A stretch of 16,745 nt of DNA from Planctomycetota bacterium (lineage in GTDB: Bacteria; Planctomycetota; UBA11346), in NCBI GenBank assembly GCA_013821615.1, contig JACDGQ010000015.1:1-16745 (forward strand). Direction: 5' to 3'. Positions 1 through 6,497 of this stretch are shown here, in pieces; within the stretch, counting starts at the first letter, position 1; each line of letters opens with the position of its first letter. A program made the translations under genes and the position numbers. The notes under the pieces are model-generated. The model was not told the DNA's origin, searched no databases, and saw only the letters and a list, made by a program, of their open reading frames with translations.

Positions 1-88
1 CAGCGCAGGCGAACACCGCGAACTTGATGCTCGAGGATCCGCCGTTGAGGGTCAGGACGTGGGCGGGCGCGGGGGCCGCGGGCGTCAC
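1..88 (-). CDS. ackA: Acetate kinase, N-terminal 29 codons only (partial at window edge)
   Basis: Reading leftward from a GTG at 88-86, the frame stays open to the window edge. It encodes a short Ala/Pro-rich lead followed by VLTLNGGSSSIKFAVF. That stretch matches the first beta strand and phosphate-binding loop (N-x-G-S-S-S-x-K-F) that opens acetate and propionate kinases of the ASKHA superfamily. These cytoplasmic enzymes interconvert acetate plus ATP with acetyl phosphate plus ADP. The GTG start overlaps the TGA of the upstream gene as GTGA, which suggests translational coupling with that 95-residue protein. The GTG is preferred because no ATG lies between it and the conserved motif. A propionate or butyrate kinase is possible, since only the N-terminus is visible, but the sugar-kinase-like acyl kinase fold is clear. 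Confidence 0.78.
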   Translation of the reverse strand, partial: MTPAAPAPAHVLTLNGGSSSIKFAVFACA

Positions 89-372
89 GCGGGGGCCTTG
101 CCGCCTTTCCGCTTGGGCGCCGCCTGTGGCTTGCCCCAGACCGACGGATCGGGCGTCAATTGCGCCAGCAGCTGGTCCGCCAGCTCCACGGCGTCCTTGG
201 CCAGGGTCTCGGCCGGCCAATCGTTGGTGTGGTAGGTCATCGCCAGGCCCTGGAGCGCAAGGGCGGCGATGTGCTGGTGGGTGGTCATCTCTGCGGCTGG
301 CCTGTCCTTGGCGAGCCGGATGGCGTGCTCGTGCGGCGAGGGCGTGCGCGTGTCGGTGAGGTCTTCGTTCAT
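85..372 (-). CDS. Hypothetical 95-residue protein translationally coupled to acetate kinase
   Basis: The start is ATG at 372, chosen because AGGA lies seven bases upstream of it. An earlier in-frame ATG at 477 has no such site and would add 35 low-complexity residues. The protein has an acidic, Thr/Pro-rich N-terminus (MNEDLTDTRTPSPHEH). A probable helical core follows with the stretches HIAALALQGLAMTYH and AKDAVELADQLLAQLTPD, and the tail is Lys-rich (PKRKGGKAPA). There is no signal peptide or membrane segment, so it is probably cytoplasmic. I do not recognise a family; the helical pattern recalls small accessory proteins of phages and islands. Its stop shares four bases with the acetate kinase start, so the two are expected to be co-translated. 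A role in that pathway is only an inference from position. Confidence 0.6.
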   Translation of the reverse strand: MNEDLTDTRTPSPHEHAIRLAKDRPAAEMTTHQHIAALALQGLAMTYHTNDWPAETLAKDAVELADQLLAQLTPDPSVWGKPQAAPKRKGGKAPA

Positions 373-595
373 GATCTGGTCCTGATTGGACGGTGGATGT
401 GCTGCCGCTCGCGCGCCCTCTGCGTGGGCGCCATCATCGAGGAACTTCATCGACGGCGCCGGTTCGCCTGGCCGCACTCGCGCTCCGAGTCATGACGAGC
501 CCTTCATCATGTGGCTCTTGCATGCCGTGCCACCGGTCCTCTTCATCCCGAAGCAAGCGCAGCGGCTACTGGCTGGCGCGGACTGCGCCGTGCGA

Positions 596-2785
596 TCACA
601 GGCGCGCCTTGCGCAGGCGCAGGGCGTTCGCGATCACCGAAACCGAACTCAGGCTCATCGCCGCACCGGCAATCATCGGACTGAGCAGCGTGCCAAACAC
701 CGGATACAGCACGCCCGCCGCCACCGGGATGCCCAAGGCGTTGTAGGCGAAAGCGAAGAACAGGTTCTGACGGATGTTGCGCATGGTCGCCCGGCTGAGG
801 CGAATCGCCTTGGCGATGCCCCGGAGATCACCACGAACGAGCGTGATGCCAGCGCTGTGCATCGCCACCTCGGTACCGGTGCCCATGGCGATCCCGACAT
901 CGGCCTCGCTGAGGGCGGGCGCATCATTGATGCCGTCACCCGCCATCGCGACATGTCGACCGCCAAGGCGCAGCTTCTTGATATGAGCAGCCTTCCCTGC
1001 CGGTTCGATCTCCGCCTCTACCGCATCGACACCGAGGGTCTTGGCCACCGCCGCGGCGGTGCGCCGGTTGTCGCCGGTGAGCATCACCAAGGTCAAACCC
1101 AGTGCGTGCAGCTCGCGAATGGCTTCAGCCGTCGTGGACTTGATCGGATCGGCCACCGCCAGGATGCCAGCCGGTTTTCCATCGACCGCGACGAAGAGCG
1201 CCGTCTTCCCATCCTCCTGCAATGCCGCTGCGTACGCCTCGAGCGCTTCCATGCCTGCAATGTTCTCGTTACGCAGGAAAGCCGGTTTTCCGATAAGCAC
1301 CGCACGTCCAGTCACCGTACCGATCACGCCCCCGCCGGTCACCGAGCGGAAATTCGAGACCTCGGTCAATGCCACACCACGAGCCTTCGCACCCTGGACG
1401 ACCGCGGCCGCAAGCGGGTGCTCGCTGTTCTGTTCCAGGGCGGCGGCAAGACGCAGCAGGTCATCGCCAGGGAATCCGGCAACCGGCAGGACATCCATGA
1501 GCGTCGGCCTCCCCTCGGTCAGGGTTCCGGTCTTGTCCATCACCAGGGTCGTGACCGTTTCTAGACGTTCGAGGGCTTCTGCGTTCTTCATCAACACCCC
1601 GTCCTGAGCGCCACGGCCGACGCCGACCATGATCGACATCGGGGTGGCGAGCCCGAGAGCGCAGGGACAGGCGATGATGAGCACCGCGACCGCGTTGACG
1701 ATGGCGTACGCCAGCCGTGGCTCTGGTCCGAACCACATCCAACAGGCGAAGGTGATCACCGAGATCGCCAAAACCGCCGGCACAAAGATGCCCGCGACCC
1801 GGTCGACCAGTCCCTGGATCGGCGCTCGGCTGCGTTGGGCTTCGGCGACCATGTCGACGATTTGGCCGAGCAGGGTGTCGGCCCCGATCCGATCGGCGCG
1901 CATGACGAAGCTGCCGGTGCCATTCACCGTCCCGCCCATCACACGATCACCGACCGACTTCTCGACCGGGACGGGCTCGCCCGTGACCATGGATTGCTCC
2001 ACGCTCGAATGGCCCTCTACGACCACGCCATCGACGGGCACCTTGTCGCCGGGCACGACGCGCAACCAGTCACCGACCTTCACCTGATCCAACGGCACGA
2101 CGTGATCACCGCCAGGTGCGACCTGGCGTGCGGTGGGCGGAGCGAGATTCAGCAACGCGGTAATGGCGCTGCCGGTGCGGCTGCGGGCCCGCAGCTCCAG
2201 CACCTGACCGAGCAGCACCAGCACCACGATGACCGCTGCGGCCTCGAAGTAGATGGCGACCTTGCCATCGTGTTGCATGGCGCGCGGGAACAGGTCGGGC
2301 AGGAGCATCGCCACCACGCTGAAACCAGTGGCGGCACCCACGCCGATGGCGATCAGGGTGAACATGTTTAAATGCCAGTGCCGCAGCGATTGCCAGCCAC
2401 GCACGAAGAACGGCCATCCGGCCCAACCGACGACAGGGATAGTGAGGCCGAACTGCAACCAGCGGCTGGTCTGGCCATCAACCCATGGCTGACTGGCCAG
2501 CGCCGGAATGACGTGGGCCATGGCCAGCACGAATACCGGTGCCGTCAATGCCGCACCGACCTGGAAACGTCTGATCATATCGCGCAATTCGGCATTGCCG
2601 TCTTCGGGCTGACTCGTCGCGCCGGGTTTCAATTCCAGCGCCATGCCGCACTTGGGACAAGCACCGGGATGATCCTGCTGCACCTCGGGATGCATAGGAC
2701 AGGTGTACATGCGAACGGCCGGAGCGGGGCTACCCGCAGGAGTGGCCCGCGTGGCCACAGCGATAGCGGGAGCTGGTGACATCAT
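596..2785 (-). CDS. copA: Cu(+)-exporting P1B-type ATPase with N-terminal heavy-metal-binding domain
   Basis: This 729-residue inner-membrane pump should export Cu(+) at the cost of ATP. After a loose Ala/Pro lead it has a heavy-metal-binding domain with C29-P-M-H32 and C43-P-K-C46-G-M48. It lacks the GMTCxxC HMA domain that most CopA proteins carry. Catalytic marks are all present: VTGEP in the actuator domain, the intramembrane metal site C373-P-C375, the phosphorylated D417 in DKTGTLTEG, the nucleotide-domain H456 in SEHPLA, and D617-G-I-N-D621. The last two helices carry YNALGIP and MSLSS, the signature of Cu(+)-selective subgroup 1 pumps. About eight membrane spans are expected. Length is normal for the HMA-less class. 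Two adjacent ATG codons (2785 and 2782) follow a weak AAGG site. It is the third gene of a minus-strand module, 51 bases after the small membrane protein. The 223 bases beyond its stop hold no gene or clear terminator. Confidence 0.93.
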   Translation of the reverse strand: MMSPAPAIAVATRATPAGSPAPAVRMYTCPMHPEVQQDHPGACPKCGMALELKPGATSQPEDGNAELRDMIRRFQVGAALTAPVFVLAMAHVIPALASQPWVDGQTSRWLQFGLTIPVVGWAGWPFFVRGWQSLRHWHLNMFTLIAIGVGAATGFSVVAMLLPDLFPRAMQHDGKVAIYFEAAAVIVVLVLLGQVLELRARSRTGSAITALLNLAPPTARQVAPGGDHVVPLDQVKVGDWLRVVPGDKVPVDGVVVEGHSSVEQSMVTGEPVPVEKSVGDRVMGGTVNGTGSFVMRADRIGADTLLGQIVDMVAEAQRSRAPIQGLVDRVAGIFVPAVLAISVITFACWMWFGPEPRLAYAIVNAVAVLIIACPCALGLATPMSIMVGVGRGAQDGVLMKNAEALERLETVTTLVMDKTGTLTEGRPTLMDVLPVAGFPGDDLLRLAAALEQNSEHPLAAAVVQGAKARGVALTEVSNFRSVTGGGVIGTVTGRAVLIGKPAFLRNENIAGMEALEAYAAALQEDGKTALFVAVDGKPAGILAVADPIKSTTAEAIRELHALGLTLVMLTGDNRRTAAAVAKTLGVDAVEAEIEPAGKAAHIKKLRLGGRHVAMAGDGINDAPALSEADVGIAMGTGTEVAMHSAGITLVRGDLRGIAKAIRLSRATMRNIRQNLFFAFAYNALGIPVAAGVLYPVFGTLLSPMIAGAAMSLSSVSVIANALRLRKARL

Positions 2786-2836
2786 ATCAGTCTGCCTTTC
2801 GCGAGGGAGCTGTGCGGGACGGGCCTGTGCGCATGC

Positions 2837-2950
2837 TCATTTCCTGAAACGCCCACCCACCACGGTGATGAGCAAAACGATGATCGCCGTTCCAACCACC
2901 GCCCAGACCCACATTCCGCCATGATTCATCCATCCGTCGCTGTGGTTCAT
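2837..2950 (-). CDS. 37-residue Met/His/Trp-rich single-pass membrane protein of the copper module
   Basis: ATG at 2950 is preceded by a strong GAAGGA site five bases upstream, and the frame ends with TGA at 2837-2839. The protein begins MNHSDGWMNHGGMWVW, a Met/His-rich stretch of the kind that binds Cu(+). One hydrophobic helix follows (AVVGTAIIVLLITVVGG), and it ends in a short basic tail, RFRK. The positive-inside rule puts the basic C-terminus in the cytoplasm and the Met/His stretch outside. It sits 78 bases after the YHS gene and 51 bases before the copper ATPase, on the same strand. Small membrane proteins of this shape occur in copper and silver clusters. A metal-delivery or ATPase-modulating role is an inference. 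The excellent ribosome site, hydrophobic profile and position make it a credible gene despite its size. Confidence 0.75.
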   Translation of the reverse strand: MNHSDGWMNHGGMWVWAVVGTAIIVLLITVVGGRFRK

Positions 2951-3028
2951 AGGTATCCTTCTTTCTCATCAACCGCAGCTGTCGGAGCGCCAACACCAAC
3001 GGTCCCACATGAATATTCCTGCATCGAT

Positions 3029-3214
3029 CTACCCGCAACAGCCTTTTGCATCCTTCCCGGATCCGTTCTGGGATTGCGGATCGATGAACTTCTTCCGGCA
3101 GGTTTCACCGCAAAAGTAGTACGTCTTCCCATCGCGCTCGGCGTGGATTGCTGTCGCCGCATCAACGGTCATGCCGCAAATGGGGTCTTTGGACAATGTC
3201 TTGGAAGTCTTCAT
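3029..3214 (-). CDS. YHS-domain metal-binding protein
   Basis: This 61-residue cytoplasmic protein is a single YHS domain. The core runs from DPICGMTVDAATAIHAERDG to TYYFCGETCRKKFIDP and carries the conserved CGM and the FCGETC cysteine pair that bind a metal in this family. A short Gly/Lys linker leads to a C-terminal CCG, a possible additional thiol site. ATG at 3214 follows GAGGG seven bases upstream. It is the first gene of the module that continues with the small membrane protein and the copper ATPase. Stand-alone YHS proteins and YHS domains are frequently linked to P1B ATPases and are thought to hand over or buffer copper or other soft metals; here that is an inference from the family and neighbours. 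Confidence 0.88.
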   Translation of the reverse strand: MKTSKTLSKDPICGMTVDAATAIHAERDGKTYYFCGETCRKKFIDPQSQNGSGKDAKGCCG

Positions 3215-3321
3215 GTGATTACCCTCGTTGTTGAGCCAACCGGTCCGCTGGAGGCCTGATGGCCCGCCGCGCTAGAGATGACGAGGATAGGGATGCCCAC
3301 CGCCTTGGTGCCATGGGGTAA

Positions 3322-3345
3322 AGACCTACCTACTTGGGTAGATCT
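3322..3345. promoter_or_regulatory. 24-base inverted repeat upstream of the copper module (candidate operator)
   Basis: The arms AGACCTACC and GGTAGATCT pair over nine positions with one mismatch around a six-base spacer (tacttg). It lies about 108 bases upstream of the YHS start, in the gap between the copper module and the transposase remnant. Metal-responsive regulators of the MerR (CueR) and CsoR types bind dyads of similar size, and CsoR sites often contain a TACC/GGTA core. The spacing does not exactly match the CueR consensus, and I cannot place a convincing -35/-10 pair around it. No regulator gene is visible nearby. Confidence 0.35.
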
Positions 3346-3404
3346 CAGTTCATCGTGCCTTGAAAGTGAGCGTTCAACCACGCGTACTAGAGCCTGGGAA
3401 TCCG

Positions 3405-3961
3405 TATTGATACAATCACGGGCATTCATCAAAGGCGTACGGGAATCCCTGCCCAAAGCCGAGGTGACCTTTGATCGCTTCCATGTCGCAAAGGTGCTCG
3501 GAGATGCCGTCGAGCGGGTCCGTCGCTCGGAATGGCGCAAGGACAAGACCGTGAAGGGCGCCCGTTATGCCCTGCTCAAGAACCCGGAGAATCTTACTGA
3601 TTGCCAGCGCGAAACCCTGACCGAGATCACCAAGCGCAATGCCGCCCTGGCCGAGGTTTATCGCATGAAGGAGACCTTCAGGGACCTCTATCGGCTGCCT
3701 GACCTGCGTTCAGCGACGGGGTTTCTCAAGGGCTGGCTCGCCGTAGCGATGACCTCGACCCTCAAGCCGGTGGTCAAGGCGGCAAAGACCATCAACAACC
3801 GCGCCGAGGGCATCTTGCGCTGGTAGACCTCGCGGCTGACCGATGCCGTCATGGAATGGCTCAACAGCCTCCTCCAAGCTGCCAATCGCAAGGCCAGAGG
3901 CTACCGACTCTATTGCACCTCTATCACCGTAGCCTACCTAATCGCGGGGAAGCTCGACCTC
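3405..3961 (+). pseudogene. ISL3-family transposase remnant, 5'-truncated, with in-frame amber stop
   Basis: Recognisable ISL3-type DDE transposase sequence runs from SRAFIKGVRESLPKAEV through FDRFHVAK and the NNRAEGILRW block. After an in-frame TAG at 3824-3826 it resumes in the same frame with MEWLNSLLQAANRKARGYR and ends near AGKLDL. Full-length ISL3 transposases are about 400 residues. Here only the C-terminal half remains, and the zinc-finger and helix-turn-helix N-terminus is missing. The second catalytic Asp (FDRFH) and the Glu (MEWLN) survive. The first Asp, expected just before SRAF, reads as LIQ; a GAT triplet sits out of frame there, so a small indel is likely. The frame remains open to 4105 beyond the homology. 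The element is dead in its present form and marks this region as a landing zone for mobile DNA. Confidence 0.85.
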
Positions 3962-3992
3962 AGAGCGCCTTCGCCGTTTGCCGCTGAACGCG

Positions 3993-4021
3993 GGCTACCC
4001 ACTGATCTCGGAATAGAGGCT
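3993..4021 (+). repeat. Possible right terminal inverted repeat of the ISL3 remnant
   Basis: About 30 bases after the end of the transposase homology is a segment beginning GGCTACCCACTGATC and ending GAATAGAGGCT. ISL3-family ends commonly show a TACCCAC-like inner part and a GAGCC/GAGGC-like outer tip at this distance from the transposase stop. The matching left end is not found, as expected if the 5' part of the element was lost. The assignment rests on resemblance and position only. Confidence 0.3.
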
Positions 4022-4219
4022 ATTTTGGAGATGTTCGGCCGTATTAGCTTAGCATCAGCCGCATTTCCTTTTAAACGCTCGTGTGGCAAAAGGGTGGCAA
4101 ATTAATCTCGATGAAGGAGCATGCGGACACATGCTAGGCCGAGTTCTAATTTTATGCAATTCATTGGTGTGACTGTAAATACGTGAGATACAAAGGCATA
4201 AGCGCCTGTCAGAGGGAGG

Positions 4220-4252
4220 GTCCTGACCCCGGTTCGATTCCCGGCGCCTCCA
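4220..4252 (+). other. 3' fragment of a tRNA or tmRNA gene (probable attachment-site scar)
   Basis: The segment contains a T-arm, with loop TTCGATT at 4233-4239 flanked by CCCGG on both sides. One central C-C mismatch weakens the stem. The acceptor 3' strand CGCCTCC and discriminator A (4245-4252) follow, then a T-run. The matching 5' acceptor strand (GGAGGCG or GGGGGCG) is not found upstream, and the place where a tmRNA body would lie is occupied by transposase sequence. This is therefore a fragment, not a functional RNA gene. Such 3' ends are what tyrosine-recombinase integrases leave at one boundary of an inserted island. The CGCCTCCA end is common in bacterial tmRNA, but a tRNA origin cannot be excluded. 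Confidence 0.6.
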
Positions 4253-4263
4253 TTTTTTCAAGA

Positions 4264-4288
4264 GACCCGCACGCTTCGCGTGCGGGTC
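4264..4288 (+). terminator. Perfect 11-bp hairpin with TTC loop after the tRNA/tmRNA fragment
   Basis: GACCCGCACGC and GCGTGCGGGTC pair without mismatch around TTC. The hairpin lies 12 bases after the RNA gene fragment, where terminators of tRNA and tmRNA genes usually sit. No T-tract follows on the plus strand (the T-run precedes the stem), so it is either a Rho-independent terminator with a weak tail or a bidirectional hairpin that insulates the ATPase gene starting at 4372. Confidence 0.55.
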
Positions 4289-4371
4289 GCCGTGTTTCAA
4301 GGTGAGCTCTTAGTATCCTTGCTCCAGTAGCAATTCTATTGATAAATGTGCCTTGTCTATTATCATTCATT

Positions 4372-5817
4372 ATGCTCAGGATCCGTTCTGCCTACCTAAG
4401 CGCTTGGGCCACAAAGCTCGACCGCAAGCCACTCGTGCTGCGTGGTGCCCGTCAGGTCGGTAAATCGTGGCTGGTCCGCACCTGGGGACAACAGCAGTTC
4501 GGCCGGGTGGTCGAGGTCAACCTGGAGCGGCGTCCGGAGGCCGCCGCCTGCTTCACTGACAACGATCCGCAGGTCGTGATGCAACGGCTGGAAGTACTGC
4601 TTGGTCAACGCATCCCGAGCGATGGCTCCGCTCTGCTCTTCCTCGACGAGATCCAAGCGGTGCCAGAGGTGTTGGCGAAGCTGCGCTGGTTCGCCGAAGA
4701 GATGCCGCAGGTGCCGGTCGTCGCAGCTGGCTCCCTGTTGGATTTCACGCTGGCCGATCATCGCTTCTCGATGCCGGTGGGCCGCATCTCGTACCTGCAC
4801 CTGGAGCCGATGGGCTTCATCGAGTTCTGCCACGCGTGCGGCGAAGAGCCCTTGGCGCGCTGGTTGGACGACAGCCTGAGCGTGGCGGCCATCCGCAGCG
4901 GCGTGCCAGCGGTTCTGCACGACAAGGCCAGCGCACTCTTTCGCTCCTGGGTTCTGGTTGGGGGCATGCCGGCGGCAGTTCAGGCATTTGTCCGTGAGCG
5001 GTCCTTTCTTCCTGTGGCCGAGGTGCACCGCGAATTGCTAGCGACCATTCGCGACGACTTCGCCAAGTACGCGGATCGCGTCCACCATCGTCGGTTGGCA
5101 GCGGTGCTCGACAGCGTGCCGAATCAACTCGGTCAGAAGTTCACCTACGCCAAGGTCGATCGCGATGAGCGTGCCGTCACGCTCAAGCAGTCTCTCGACT
5201 TGCTTACCTTGGCGCGAGTCTGCCACCGCGTGGTCTCGACGCATGGCAAGGGATTGCCACTCGGTGCCGGGGCCAATGCGAAAACCAGCAAGGTGGTACA
5301 TCTCGATATCGGCCTCGTCAGCTCAGCGCTGCGACTTGATCTGGCTGCGCTGGAGCGAGCCGAGGACATCGACCTGGTGAATGCCGGTGCGATCGCCGAG
5401 CAAGCCGTGGGCCAACTCCTACGGCTGATCGGCCATGCGAATGAGGAGCCGACTTTGTGGTACTGGTCCCGCGAAGCGCGGTCCTCATCCGCCGAAGTGG
5501 ACTACCTCGCTGCGCCGACGAGCCATGTGCTGCCGATCGAGGTGAAGGCTGGAGCCGGTGGAGCCATGCGCAGCTTGCACGTCTTCATGGCCGAGCAGGG
5601 CCTGCCCTGGGCCGCACGCTTCAACAGCGCTGCTCCACAGCTCCAGGACATCGACACGACGGCCTCGACCGGCAAGCCGACGCGCTACCGCCTGCTCTCG
5701 CTGCCGGCCTACGCGGTGGAGTGCCTGCCGCGTCTGGCTAAGGAGATGGATGCCGAATTCGAGGGAGCCGGACACCCAACGAATCCAGGTGCTGCACGTA
5801 GGTCGCCGGGTTCATAA
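4372..5817 (+). CDS. AAA-type ATPase with C-terminal DUF4143 domain
   Basis: This 481-residue cytoplasmic protein opens with MLRIRSAYLSAW and then a Walker A motif, GARQVGKS (residues 25-32). Walker B is ALLFLDEIQ (D92-E93). The middle contains the usual helical lid and winged-helix region (SWVLVGGMPAAVQAF). The C-terminal DUF4143 part has the restriction-endonuclease-like pattern around WYWSREARSSSAEVDYLAA and IEVKAGAGG. The family is widespread and often horizontally transferred, and its role is undefined. The start at ATG 4372 matches where relatives begin. A TTG at 4339 in the same frame would add 11 unlikely residues; neither start has a good ribosome site. The last 80 bases overlap a convergent PIN-domain remnant, and the final residues (GHPTNPGAARRSPGS) look like read-in rather than family sequence, so the natural C-terminus may have been replaced. 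Confidence 0.88.
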   Translation: MLRIRSAYLSAWATKLDRKPLVLRGARQVGKSWLVRTWGQQQFGRVVEVNLERRPEAAACFTDNDPQVVMQRLEVLLGQRIPSDGSALLFLDEIQAVPEVLAKLRWFAEEMPQVPVVAAGSLLDFTLADHRFSMPVGRISYLHLEPMGFIEFCHACGEEPLARWLDDSLSVAAIRSGVPAVLHDKASALFRSWVLVGGMPAAVQAFVRERSFLPVAEVHRELLATIRDDFAKYADRVHHRRLAAVLDSVPNQLGQKFTYAKVDRDERAVTLKQSLDLLTLARVCHRVVSTHGKGLPLGAGANAKTSKVVHLDIGLVSSALRLDLAALERAEDIDLVNAGAIAEQAVGQLLRLIGHANEEPTLWYWSREARSSSAEVDYLAAPTSHVLPIEVKAGAGGAMRSLHVFMAEQGLPWAARFNSAAPQLQDIDTTASTGKPTRYRLLSLPAYAVECLPRLAKEMDAEFEGAGHPTNPGAARRSPGS

Positions 5818-5912
5818 CCACGACACCGTGGCGTATGCCCTTGGGAAAATCCGCGCTATTCCCGGTCACCAGGACTGCGCCGGTGCGATGGGCGCAAGCC
5901 AATAAAGGACAT
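5738..5912 (-). pseudogene. PIN-domain ribonuclease remnant (C-terminal part only)
   Basis: Read on the minus strand, about 57 codons encode LACAHRTGAVLVTGNSADFP, then GVVVMNPATYVQHL, ending at TAG 5738-5740. This is the final strand-helix-strand of PIN domains: the T-x-N-x-x-D-F acidic site of the catalytic pocket followed by the closing beta strand. PIN proteins are the RNase toxins of VapBC-type modules. The N-terminal two thirds, with the first acidic residues, are absent. Homology stops close to where a diverged copy of the DUF4143 3' end begins on the other strand (about 5915). No antitoxin gene is next to it. It is therefore a non-functional scrap whose 3' end is tail-to-tail with the ATPase gene. 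Confidence 0.7.
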
Positions 5913-5914
5913 AC

Positions 5915-6034
5915 GCAGGTTACCAACCGGCGCGGTACCGCCCGCTCTCCATCCCCGCCTGCGCGGTGGAATGTCGGCCGCGGCCGGCTATGGAGTTGGA
6001 CACCGGGAATAAGGGCCGCCGACGCCATGTCTGA
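5915..6034 (+). pseudogene. Diverged second copy of the DUF4143-gene 3' end
   Basis: Bases 5933-6001 align without gaps to 5683-5751, the 3' part of the intact ATPase gene, at a fixed offset of 250 bases. By my count 54 of 69 bases and 16 of 23 residues match. The frame reads RYRPLSIPACAVECRPRPAM where the intact gene reads RYRLLSLPAYAVECLPRLAK. Two further residues upstream still resemble each other (positions around 5920). The frame ends at TGA 6032-6034, just inside the next gene. The level of divergence says this is the tail of an older paralogue, not a recent tandem duplication. Confidence 0.65.
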
Positions 6035-6497
6035 TGAACAGCACATCCGTGACAAGCTGGCCAAGATCAAGGCGCTGTTCGCTGGTGCCACCACGCCCGG
6101 CGAGCGCGTCGCCGCGCAGGCCGCCATGGAGCGTCTCCAGCAGCGCATCGATGGCGTGCCGCAGGCGGGGCCTGCTGGCGATCCACCGGTGGAGTTCCGC
6201 TTCTCGCTGACCAACGCATGGTCGCTGCGCCTGTTCCTCGCCCTGTGCCGCTCGAAGGGGCATCGGCCCTATCGACATCCGCGCATGCGCCGCACGTCGG
6301 TGTGCGTGATGATCGGCAAGCGCTCGGTAAACACCGATCTGTGGCCCGAGTACCTGGAGATGAACAAGGTCCTCACCGACTATCTGGGCGAGTTGGCCGA
6401 TCACATCATCGCCGACTGCATCGATCCCGACAAGTCCGACGCAGAGGTGGTGGCTGGCCTGCCGGGGCCGACGGCCGGCGGCGAGATGGAGGGGTAG
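6027..6497 (+). CDS. DUF2786-like protein
   Basis: The product is 156 residues, starting at ATG 6027 with AAGGG about 12 bases upstream. The N-terminal 45 residues (IRDKLAKIKALFAGATTPGE, then AAQAAMERLQQRI) fit the DUF2786 helical pattern of a Lys/Leu-rich helix, a TxxGE turn and an Ala-rich helix. After a linker, the rest contains FSLTNAWSLRLFLALCRSKG, an Arg-rich segment (PYRHPRMRRTSVCV), and an acidic helical tail with LGELADHIIADCIDPD. There is no signal peptide or membrane segment. This family is found mainly on phages, plasmids and genomic islands, and its function is not known. It is the last recognisable gene of the accessory block and starts inside the tail of the DUF4143 remnant. 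Confidence 0.75.
   Translation: MSDEQHIRDKLAKIKALFAGATTPGERVAAQAAMERLQQRIDGVPQAGPAGDPPVEFRFSLTNAWSLRLFLALCRSKGHRPYRHPRMRRTSVCVMIGKRSVNTDLWPEYLEMNKVLTDYLGELADHIIADCIDPDKSDAEVVAGLPGPTAGGEMEG

Noticed and set aside
386..1564. A 392-codon plus-strand frame antisense to the copper ATPase
   Set aside because: It mirrors the GC-rich codon pattern of the opposite strand, has His/Arg-rich low-information content and no family match, while the ATPase on the other strand has every catalytic motif.
2787..3038. An 83-codon minus-strand frame across the YHS-to-ATPase gap
   Set aside because: It overlaps the 37-residue membrane protein in another frame, lacks a good ribosome site and has no recognisable features.
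4339..4371. TTG at 4339 as the start of the DUF4143 ATPase
   Set aside because: It would add 11 residues not expected in the family, and ATG 4372 matches the usual distance to Walker A.
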